From Thermoplasmata archaeon (GTDB taxonomy: Archaea; Thermoplasmatota; Thermoplasmata; Lutacidiplasmatales; UBA184), in the NCBI GenBank assembly GCA_030039825.1, contig JASHUV010000008.1, positions 1 to 11,792 of the forward strand: a stretch of DNA of 11,792 bases. Direction: 5' to 3'. The translations under genes and the position numbers were made by a program. The notes below the pieces were generated by a model. It ran no database searches and was not told the origin of the DNA. It saw only the letters and a list, made by a program, of their open reading frames with translations. Numbering within the stretch: the stretch's first letter is position 1; every line of letters begins with the position of its first letter. Below are positions 6,062-11,792 of the stretch, piece by piece.

Positions 6062-7297
6062 GTGACCCCGACCCGTCGGCGACCCGGGGGAGCGCCGCGC
6101 CTCACCGCCCGGCCCTCCACCGGGCTCCCCGAGCTCACCGACGAGGAGCGGATCCGTTACGGCCGCCATCTCGCGCTGCCCGACGTCGGGCTCGAGGGTC
6201 AGCGCCGCCTGAAGGCGGCGCGCGCGCTCATCGTCGGAACCGGCGGCCTCGGGGCCCCGGCCGCGCTCTACCTCGCGGCGGCCGGCGTCGGCACGATCGG
6301 CCTCGTCGACTTCGACCGGGTCGAGGCCTCGAACCTGCAGCGACAGGTCCTCTTCGCGACCGCCGACATCGGTCGGAGCAAGCTCGACGCCTCCACCGAG
6401 CGCCTCCGCGCGCTCAACCCGAACGTGACGCTCGTTCGGCACGAGGGGGAGCTCGACGCCGGGAACATCCTCGACGTCCTCGCGTCCTACGACATCCTGC
6501 TCGACGGCACCGACAACTTCCCGTCGCGCTACCTCATCAACGACGCGTGCGTGCGGCTCGGCCGCCCGGACGTCTTCGGCTCCGTGTACCGCTTCGAGGG
6601 CCAGGTCAGCGTCTTCGCCCCGCCCGCCGGGCCGTGCTACCGCTGCCTCTTCCCGGAACCGCCGCCCGCCGAGGCGGTCCCCTCCTGCGCCGAGGGGGGT
6701 GTGCTCGGCCTCCTGCCCGGCGTCGTCGGCACGATCCAGGCGACGGAGGCGCTCAAGGTCCTGCTCGGGATCGGCTCGCCGCTCGTGGGGCGGCTCCTGC
6801 TCTACGACGCGCTCGAGATGCGCTTCCGGGAGCTCGAGATCCGCCGCGACCCCGACTGCTCTCGGTGCTCGCCGCGCCATCGCTCCGACCCCCTCACTGA
6901 GGTCGTGCTCGCCCCGGCGGTCGGTGACCCCGCCCAGGACCTCGAGATCGGCGCGGAGGAGCTCGATCGGGCGCTCCGGGGCCCGGCCCCTCCGCTCCTC
7001 GTCGACGTCCGCGAACCCGGAGAGTTCGCCGAGGGCCACCTCGACGGGGCGCGGCTGATCCCGCTCGGGGAGCTCGCCGGGCACGCCGACGAGCTCCGGG
7101 GGGCCGTCCCGGTCGTGCTCTACTGCCAGATGGGCGGCCGCTCCGGACGGGGCGCACGACTCCTGCGGGACGCCGGTCTCACGACCGCCCGCAGCCTGAA
7201 GGGGGGGCTGCGGGCGTACCGGGCGCGCCTCCCTCGGGCGGGCGGGAACGATGTCAGGACGCCTCGCGGAGCCGCTCGAGGACGGTCATCGCGGTGA
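6062..7297 (+). CDS. E1-like activating enzyme (MoeB/ThiF/UbaA type) fused to a rhodanese domain
   Basis: This 411-residue protein has the MOCS3/Uba4 layout. The adenylation domain (about 23-270) shows RYGRHLALPDVG (32-43), nucleotide loop VGTGGLG (58-64), SNLQRQVLF (90-98), DGTDNF (148-153), a zinc site of CYRC (192-195) and CSRC (266-269), and SCAEGGVLGLLPGVVGTIQA with Cys209 at the crossover thioester position. The rhodanese domain (about 295-392) shows LLVDVREPGEFAEGHLDGA and the active loop YCQMGGRS with Cys355. The expected role is to adenylate the C-terminal glycine of the adjacent ubiquitin-like protein and pass sulfur from the rhodanese persulfide to make a thiocarboxylate. It starts at GTG three bases after the carrier's stop. 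The first 22 residues and the last 20 are basic, low-complexity tails; the last 44 bases overlap the opposite-strand gene. Confidence 0.92.
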   Translation: MTPTRRRPGGAPRLTARPSTGLPELTDEERIRYGRHLALPDVGLEGQRRLKAARALIVGTGGLGAPAALYLAAAGVGTIGLVDFDRVEASNLQRQVLFATADIGRSKLDASTERLRALNPNVTLVRHEGELDAGNILDVLASYDILLDGTDNFPSRYLINDACVRLGRPDVFGSVYRFEGQVSVFAPPAGPCYRCLFPEPPPAEAVPSCAEGGVLGLLPGVVGTIQATEALKVLLGIGSPLVGRLLLYDALEMRFRELEIRRDPDCSRCSPRHRSDPLTEVVLAPAVGDPAQDLEIGAEELDRALRGPAPPLLVDVREPGEFAEGHLDGARLIPLGELAGHADELRGAVPVVLYCQMGGRSGRGARLLRDAGLTTARSLKGGLRAYRARLPRAGGNDVRTPRGAARGRSSR

Positions 7298-8240
7298 GCG
7301 TGATCATCTTGCTCGGTCGCCCGGGCGTCTCCAGGACGAACGGCGTCAGATCCTCGCTCCTCGGGTGCTGACGCCGGAACGCGGCGAGGGCGGGGGAGTC
7401 CTCGGGCCGGTTCGCATCGAGGTTCCACCGTCCGTCCCGCCGTCGCCTCGAGAGGAGATGGTCGATCGCGAACCTGAGGCGGGGATCGCTCCCGTACCCG
7501 AGCGCGGTCAGCGTGTCGAGCCCGACGAGGAGGTCGTAGTAGTAGTGGTAGGGGTAGTGGAAGCGGAACCACGGCTCGAAGCGCGCGCCCTGGCGGTGGA
7601 GCTCGCGGTCGAGGAAGAACTCGGCCCCCCGCTCGCAGGCCGCCGTCATGCTCCGGCTCCATCTCGACCGGGGATACGCGGCGAACGCGCTCAGCGGCTC
7701 CCAGGCGTCGAGCGTGCGCCCCTTGTGCGGGGGGTCGCCGAAGTTCCAGCACGACCATCCCCCGAGCTCCGCTTGGTTCCGGACGAGCCAGTCGAACGCC
7801 TTCCGAACCCGCTGGTCCTCCCCGTACCCGAGCCGGACGAGGGCCCGGGCGGTGTTGCCGGTGATGCAGAGGTGACCGGGTCCCTTCGCGGTCTGACCGA
7901 AGCCGCCGGTCGAGGTGCGGTTCCGTTCGATCCAGAGTCGGGCGGCGCGGTCCACCCGGGGGTCCTCCTTCGTCATCCGGAGGTCCGCGAGCAGGAGCAG
8001 CATCCAGAAGGTGGCGTGGAAGCTCGGGGTGAAGAGGCTCCGCTCGTCGTGCCAGCACCCGCTCGGCCGCTGGAGGTCGAGGACCTCCTTCGCCCAGCCG
8101 CGGGTCGGGAGCGCCGCTCGGGCCTGCCGGACCTCCTCGTCCCCCTCGGGCCGGTGGAGGAGCTCTTTCAGGGTCCGGTACCGGACCGCCGGCTGGTCCG
8201 TCCCGAGGAGCCAGTCCACCACGCGTCGCTCCGCCGCCAT
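7254..8240 (-). CDS. Alpha-alpha toroid protein (prenyltransferase/squalene-cyclase-like fold), function unknown
   Basis: This 328-residue soluble protein begins ERRVVDWLLGTDQPAVRYRT, a start shared with a family of archaeal and bacterial proteins usually annotated as squalene-cyclase or prenyltransferase-like. Visible helical repeats with Gly/Trp turns include QRPSGCWHDE (57-66), TGGFGQ, ELGGWSCWNFGDPP (158-171), an aromatic cluster HYPYHYYYDLLVGLDTL (228-244) and RRDGRWNLDA (267-276). These fit the (alpha/alpha)6 barrel. I see no DxDD cyclisation motif and no membrane segment, so a terpene cyclase activity should not be assumed. The reading frame is open further up to 8885, but the upstream part lies antisense-free within the PH-domain gene in another frame. 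I therefore start at ATG 8240 (a GTG codon directly precedes it and is an alternative). It is last in the leftward series, 104 bp after its neighbour. Confidence 0.75.
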   Translation of the reverse strand: MAAERRVVDWLLGTDQPAVRYRTLKELLHRPEGDEEVRQARAALPTRGWAKEVLDLQRPSGCWHDERSLFTPSFHATFWMLLLLADLRMTKEDPRVDRAARLWIERNRTSTGGFGQTAKGPGHLCITGNTARALVRLGYGEDQRVRKAFDWLVRNQAELGGWSCWNFGDPPHKGRTLDAWEPLSAFAAYPRSRWSRSMTAACERGAEFFLDRELHRQGARFEPWFRFHYPYHYYYDLLVGLDTLTALGYGSDPRLRFAIDHLLSRRRRDGRWNLDANRPEDSPALAAFRRQHPRSEDLTPFVLETPGRPSKMITLTAMTVLERLREAS

Positions 8241-8344
8241 CACGTCGCCCCGGTCCGGGGACGCTCTCGGAGGGCGGGCTCCCAGATATCGGCGCCGACG
8301 GGCCCGCCCGGACGAGCCTCCCGAAGGGGCCGTTCCCCTCGCGC

Positions 8345-8917
8345 TCAGAGGACGGGCGCCACGCCCCTCGCCGCCGGCGCTCGCACCTCGACGTCCCCGC
8401 GGTAGGAGCGCACCCGTCGCGACAGCTCCCGGATGAACGCCTCGGGGTCCCGCGGCGAGACGAAGAGCGGGACGCCCTCGCCGTAGACGAGCACGCCCGA
8501 GGAGATGGTGCTGACCGACTCGAACGTCCCGATCGAGGGGCTCCACAGGCGGCCGTGCCAGCCCCACCCCCGCCACAGGCCGGTCGGTGCGAGGTCGCGG
8601 AGGTTCGCCGGCGCGATGCGGTGGACGGTGTCGAGCCGGACCGATCGGGAGCCGAACAGCCGGCGGGCGTGGAGCGCGTCGGAATCCAGGACGTAGCGCG
8701 TCGAGACGTACCGGGCCCAGAAGATCGCGATGATCGCGGCGAGCACGAGCGTCGAATCCGGCACGATCGAGCTCGACGACGTGCGGCCGAAGTACAGGAG
8801 GACGAGGAGGAGGAGGGCGTAGACGACGAGGACCGCGATGTCGGGCGGCGCGCTCGAGCGCCACCGGCCCTCCGAGTCGATCCAACCGGACGCCGCGCGG
8901 GAGGCCGGCGCGCTCAC
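8345..8917 (-). CDS. Membrane-anchored PH-domain-like protein, hypothetical
   Basis: This 190-residue protein has two hydrophobic segments, about 26-43 and 56-71, separated by a short Ser-rich loop. They are followed by a soluble domain running from SDALHARRLFGSRSVRLDTVHRI to SGVLVYGEGVPLFVSPRDPEAFIRELSRRV. The order two helices, then Y-x-L-D/S-x-x-L-x-x-R, then F-V-S-P-R-D-P-E-x-F is typical of bacterial/archaeal PH-domain (bPH) membrane proteins, whose function is mostly unknown. The start is GTG at 8917, fifteen bases after the ABCE1 stop and preceded by a GGGCGGGG stretch, which implies co-transcription with ABCE1. Topology probably leaves the PH domain in the cytoplasm. The 104-bp gap that follows before the toroid gene shows no TATA-like element. 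Confidence 0.7.
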   Translation of the reverse strand: MSAPASRAASGWIDSEGRWRSSAPPDIAVLVVYALLLLVLLYFGRTSSSSIVPDSTLVLAAIIAIFWARYVSTRYVLDSDALHARRLFGSRSVRLDTVHRIAPANLRDLAPTGLWRGWGWHGRLWSPSIGTFESVSTISSGVLVYGEGVPLFVSPRDPEAFIRELSRRVRSYRGDVEVRAPAARGVAPVL

Positions 8918-8932
8918 GGGCCCCGCCCGCGC

Positions 8933-10714
8933 TCAGGCCGCGGCCTCGTAGTAGTACTCCCCGCTCGAGCGCTGTTCCCGGTCGAGGACCGACCCCTCGC
9001 GGTTGATCCTCGGGCGGCGCGTCTCCGCGTCGCGCCGGAACGTCACCTCGACCTCGCGGAGCAGGCGGTTCATCCCCTCCCTCATCGCGAACGGCCCCGC
9101 ACCCGCCCCGCGGTCGAGCGCCCCGTCGGGGTGGCGGAAGACCATGAGGGCGTCGCTCGCGAGGTCGAGGAAGTAGACGTCATGGTCGACGACGAGGGCG
9201 CTCACCGCCTGGCGCTCGACCTGGCGGCGGATGAGCTTCGCCATCGCCATCCGCTCGTCGGCGTCGAGGTAGGCCGACGGCTCGTCGAGGAGGTAGAGCG
9301 TCGCCGGCTGCGCGAGCGCGAGGGCGACCGCCGCCCGCTGGAGCTCCCCGCCGGAGAGGTCGGTGAGCGCGACATCCATCACGCCGTCGAGCCGCAGTCC
9401 CGGGACGAGCTCCCGCTCGAACAGGCCGGAGTCGAAGCCGGGGTCGGAGCGCCGGGCGTCGAGGCGCTCCCGGAGGCTCGCCGGCCCGGTCGCCTTGAGG
9501 TACTGCGGCTTGTAGCTGACCGTCACCCCGGTCGGGGGGCTCCCCTCCTCGGGGCGCTCGACGCCGGCGAGCATCTTCACGAACGTCGTCTTGCCGGTCG
9601 CGTTCGGCCCGACGATGCCGACGGTCTCCCCCCTCTGGAGCGCTCCGGGCTCGGTGGCGAGCGAGAAGGCCGGGTAGCGCTTCGCGAGCGCCCCGAAGGT
9701 GACGAGCGCGCTCCCCCGGGGCGCGAGCTTCGGGGGATGGGCGACGAACCGGACCGGGTCGGTCCGGAAGCGCACGTTCTCGTCCTTGAGGTAGCCGGTG
9801 AGGTAGGTGTTGATCGCCGTCCGCATGGGCAGAGGGTGGGAGATCACCCCGAACGCCGCCTCCTCCCCGTAGACCAGGTGGGCGGAGTCGGCGAGGTAAT
9901 CGAGCAGCGCGAGGTCGTGCTCGACGACGACCACGCTCTTCGATTCGCCGAGGCGCCGCAGGAGCCGGGCGACCTTGAGGCGATGGACGATGTCGAGGTA
10001 GCTCGACGGCTCGTCGAAGAGGTAGAGGTCGGCCGGGGTGGCGAGCGTCCTCGCGATCGCCGCGAGCTGGAGCTCCCCGCCGGAGAGCTCGGCGAGCGGG
10101 CGGTCGCGATGGCCGAGGAGACCGACCGCGTCGAGCGAGGCGGCGGCCGCGCCGCCCGGGAGGTTCCCGAGCATCTCCGCCACGCTCCCGCCGCCCTCGG
10201 CGAGCCGGTCGACGTACTGCGGCTTGGCGGCGACCGTGAGCTCACCGGAGGCGACGCGCCGGAAGTGCTCGTGCAGCTGGGTCCCCCGGAAGCGCTCGAG
10301 GACCGTCGGCCACGCCCCGGCGGCGTCGAAGGCCCCGAGGTTCGGGACCTCGGTGCCGGCCAGGATCCGCAGGGCCGTCGACTTCCCGGTGCCGTTCGGC
10401 CCGAGGAGCCCGGTGATCCCCTGGCGGGGCACGGCCGGGAGGCGGTAGAGCCGGAAGCCGTTGTAGCCGTACCGGTGGACGATCTCCGACGGATCGGCCT
10501 CCGGCGTGTTGAGGATCTTGATGGCGTCGAACGGGCACTTGTGGACGCAGATCCCGCAGCCGATGCACAGGGTTTCGGAGATGATCGGACGGCCGGTCGG
10601 GCCCTCGACGATGCACTCCTGCCCCATCCGCACCGGGGGGCAGTAGGCCTGGCACTCCCACTGGCACTCCTTCGGGTGGCAACGGTCCTCGAGGAGGATG
10701 GCGATGCGCGCCAT
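8933..10714 (-). CDS. ABCE1/Rli1, ribosome-recycling Fe-S ATPase
   Basis: This 593-residue protein is full length for archaeal ABCE1. The N-terminus binds two [4Fe-4S] clusters: Cys12, 17, 21 and 25 in RCHPKECQWECQAYCP, and Cys50, 53, 56 and 60 in LCIGCGICVHKCP. Two ABC domains follow. The first has Walker A GPNGTGKST (105-113), signature LSGGELQ (210-216) and Walker B LYLFDEPSSYLD (230-241). The second has Walker A GPNATGKTT (369-377), LSGGELQ (453-459) and LYLLDEPSAYLD (473-484), with switch histidines His266 and His511. The tail SVLDREQRSSGEYYYEAA is typical. ABCE1 splits 70S ribosomes after termination, using NTP-driven closure and the Fe-S domain, and needs Fe-S clusters supplied by a system such as the neighbouring SUF. 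It starts five bases after the upstream transporter ATPase. It marks the window as archaeal. Confidence 0.97.
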   Translation of the reverse strand: MARIAILLEDRCHPKECQWECQAYCPPVRMGQECIVEGPTGRPIISETLCIGCGICVHKCPFDAIKILNTPEADPSEIVHRYGYNGFRLYRLPAVPRQGITGLLGPNGTGKSTALRILAGTEVPNLGAFDAAGAWPTVLERFRGTQLHEHFRRVASGELTVAAKPQYVDRLAEGGGSVAEMLGNLPGGAAAASLDAVGLLGHRDRPLAELSGGELQLAAIARTLATPADLYLFDEPSSYLDIVHRLKVARLLRRLGESKSVVVVEHDLALLDYLADSAHLVYGEEAAFGVISHPLPMRTAINTYLTGYLKDENVRFRTDPVRFVAHPPKLAPRGSALVTFGALAKRYPAFSLATEPGALQRGETVGIVGPNATGKTTFVKMLAGVERPEEGSPPTGVTVSYKPQYLKATGPASLRERLDARRSDPGFDSGLFERELVPGLRLDGVMDVALTDLSGGELQRAAVALALAQPATLYLLDEPSAYLDADERMAMAKLIRRQVERQAVSALVVDHDVYFLDLASDALMVFRHPDGALDRGAGAGPFAMREGMNRLLREVEVTFRRDAETRRPRINREGSVLDREQRSSGEYYYEAAA

Positions 10715-10719
10715 CGGAC

Positions 10720-11424
10720 CTAGGCCCCGCGCGCGTCCGCGACGATCCGTCCGTCGGCCATCGTGAGGTGGCGGGCCGCCCGAGCCGCGACGGCGGGGTT
10801 GTGCGTGACGACGACGAGCGTGGCACCGACGGACGCACGCGCCTCGGCGAGGGTCTTCAGCACCTGCTCCGCGTTCTCCCGGTCGAGCTCGCCGGTCGGT
10901 TCGTCGGCGAGGAGGAGCCCCGGCCGGTTCGCGAGCGCCCGGGCGATCGCCACGCGCTGCTCCTGGCCCCCCGAGAGCTCGTGGGGGTAGGAGGCGCTCC
11001 GGTCGCCGAGCCCCACCTGGCCGAGGAGCTCCGCGGCCCGCGCCCTCCGGGTCGCCGCCGGCATCCCCCGCGCTCGCATCGGCAGCTCGACGTTCTCCCC
11101 GACGGTCAAGGTCGGAAGGAGGTAGAAGCGTTGAAAGATGAAGCCGACCCCCGTCAGGCGGAGGCGCGAGCGCTCGCGCTCCGTCCGGCCCGCGACCGGG
11201 CGCGCGTCCCAGAGGATCTCGCCGTCGGTCGGGCGGTCGAGGAGGCCGAGGAGATTGAGGAGCGTGGTCTTCCCGCAGCCGGACGGCCCCTCGACGGAGA
11301 CGAACTCCCCGGCCCCCAGGGTGAGGTCGACCTCCCGGAGCGCCGGCACCTCCGGCGCATCGGAAGGCCGGTAGACCTTCCCGACCCCCTTCAGCTCGAT
11401 CACCGGGACGGGGCCGTCGCTCAC
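10720..11424 (-). CDS. ABC transporter ATP-binding protein, MacB/LolD type
   Basis: This 234-residue ATPase shows Walker A GPSGCGKTT (46-54), Q-loop Gln98 in IFQRFYLLPTLTVGENVELP, signature LSGGQEQRVAIARAL (150-164), Walker B LLLADEPTGELD (170-181) and switch His208. The FQ-x-F-x-LLPxLTVxENVxLP and DEPTGxLD patterns are those of the LolD/MacB/FtsE-like export group that work with FtsX-type permeases. The GTG start shares four bases with the stop of the upstream permease gene (GTGA), so the two are translationally coupled and form one transporter. Members move lipids, peptides or drugs, or transmit mechanical signals; the substrate cannot be read from the sequence. The stop is five bases before the ABCE1 start, so ABCE1 is expressed from the same transcript unless an internal promoter lies inside this gene. 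Confidence 0.9.
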   Translation of the reverse strand: MSDGPVPVIELKGVGKVYRPSDAPEVPALREVDLTLGAGEFVSVEGPSGCGKTTLLNLLGLLDRPTDGEILWDARPVAGRTERERSRLRLTGVGFIFQRFYLLPTLTVGENVELPMRARGMPAATRRARAAELLGQVGLGDRSASYPHELSGGQEQRVAIARALANRPGLLLADEPTGELDRENAEQVLKTLAEARASVGATLVVVTHNPAVAARAARHLTMADGRIVADARGA

Positions 11425-11792
11425 CGGAGGGCCTCCGGGATCGACAGGCGGAGCGCGGCCCGGGTCGCCCCGAGGCTCGCGAGGAGCGAGAGGAGCAGGA
11501 TCGCCCCCACGAGCGCCGCGAGCTCGATCGGGTCGTAGACGGCGAGGTCGACGGCGGCCTGCACCTCCGGCGGGCCGAACCGCGTCAGGACCGTGATGAT
11601 CGCGGCGCCCCCCAGGACGCCCCCGGCCGCGCCCGCCGCGGCGAGGAGGAGCGCGCGGCGGCCCATCTCCGCGGCGAGCTGGCGCCCCGGCACGCCGAGC
11701 GCCCTCTGGATCCCGATCGAACGCCGCTCCGTCTCCACGCGCCGAACGAGGACGAGCCCGAGGAAGATGAGGCCGATCGCGAGGCCGATGGA
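11421..11792 (-). CDS. FtsX/MacB-type ABC transporter permease, C-terminal part (5' end beyond window)
   Basis: The frame is open to the right edge, giving 123 residues of the C-terminal permease region. It shows a hydrophobic helix SIGLAIGLIFLGLVLV at the edge, then the cytoplasmic coupling loop ETERRSIGIQRALGVPGRQL, which matches the E-R-x-x-x-I-G-x-x-R-A-L-G motif of FtsX-domain permeases. A second helix (LLLAAAGAAGGVLGGAAIITVL), a short outer loop, a third helix (LAALVGAILLLSLLASLGA) and the tail LSIPEALR follow; this ending is typical for the family. The loop contacts the ATPase encoded immediately downstream with a four-base overlap. A GTG at 11738 would give a shorter protein but lies inside the conserved region, so it is not the start. 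Confidence 0.88.
   Translation of the reverse strand, partial: SIGLAIGLIFLGLVLVRRVETERRSIGIQRALGVPGRQLAAEMGRRALLLAAAGAAGGVLGGAAIITVLTRFGPPEVQAAVDLAVYDPIELAALVGAILLLSLLASLGATRAALRLSIPEALR

Noticed and set aside
3755..7084. A 1109-codon open frame on the minus strand across sufS, sufC, the regulator and the E1 gene
   Set aside because: It crosses two strands' worth of well-supported genes and the divergent promoter, and its product is low-complexity. It is a high-GC shadow frame.
7254..8240. Naming the toroid protein a squalene or terpene cyclase
   Set aside because: The fold-level repeats fit, but the DxDD catalytic motif and a membrane-entry segment are not seen, so only the fold is claimed.
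8241..8885. N-terminal extension of the toroid gene up to 8885
   Set aside because: The extra 215 codons overlap the PH-domain gene on the same strand in another frame and are Arg/Pro-rich. The family start (VVDWLL) lies just after the ATG at 8240.

Overview
The window is a gene-dense, very GC-rich stretch of archaeal chromosome. The clearest sign is a full-length ABCE1/Rli1 ribosome-recycling ATPase, a family known from archaea and eukaryotes but not bacteria. In addition, the only AT-rich islands in the intergenic DNA are archaeal-type TATA boxes (TTTAAAT-like) about 35 nt upstream of two suf start codons. Lineage cannot be fixed from this alone. A high-GC Thermoplasmatota-like or other uncultivated archaeon is a guess, weakly helped by my recollection that inteins occur in SufB of Ferroplasma as well as of mycobacteria.

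Left part (1-5007): an iron-sulfur cluster assembly (SUF) locus. The 3' end of a sufD gene reads rightward and meets, tail to tail, a sufB gene on the minus strand. sufB carries an in-frame 356-residue intein with LAGLIDADG-type homing endonuclease motifs, inserted immediately before a conserved cysteine of SufB. Behind sufB lie sufS (group II cysteine desulfurase) and sufC (ATPase), both on the minus strand. sufC and sufS look like one transcript; sufB has its own TATA box, separated from sufS by a strong GC hairpin.

Middle (5008-7297): a 97-bp divergent intergenic region holds one AT-rich core that can serve as TATA box on both strands and forms an imperfect dyad. Rightward from it run a SufR-like winged-helix regulator with probable Fe-S-binding cysteines, a ThiS/MoaD-like ubiquitin-fold sulfur carrier ending in Gly-Gly, and an E1-like activating enzyme with a C-terminal rhodanese domain. 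The group links cysteine desulfuration, Fe-S assembly, an Fe-S-type regulator and protein-thiocarboxylate chemistry in one locus.

Right part (7254-11792): a leftward gene series, read from the right edge: a truncated FtsX/MacB-type permease, its ABC ATPase (start and stop codons overlap), ABCE1, a two-helix membrane protein with a bacterial-type PH domain, and a soluble alpha-alpha toroid (prenyltransferase/squalene-cyclase-fold) protein. The last gene overlaps the end of the E1/rhodanese gene by 44 bp tail to tail.

I saw no RNA genes, CRISPR arrays or insertion sequences. The only mobile element is the intein. No gene-free stretch exceeds about 120 bp. The locus is mostly known families; the points worth following are the intein at a functional SufB cysteine, the shared divergent promoter/operator, and the SufR-Ubl-E1/rhodanese operon facing the suf genes.
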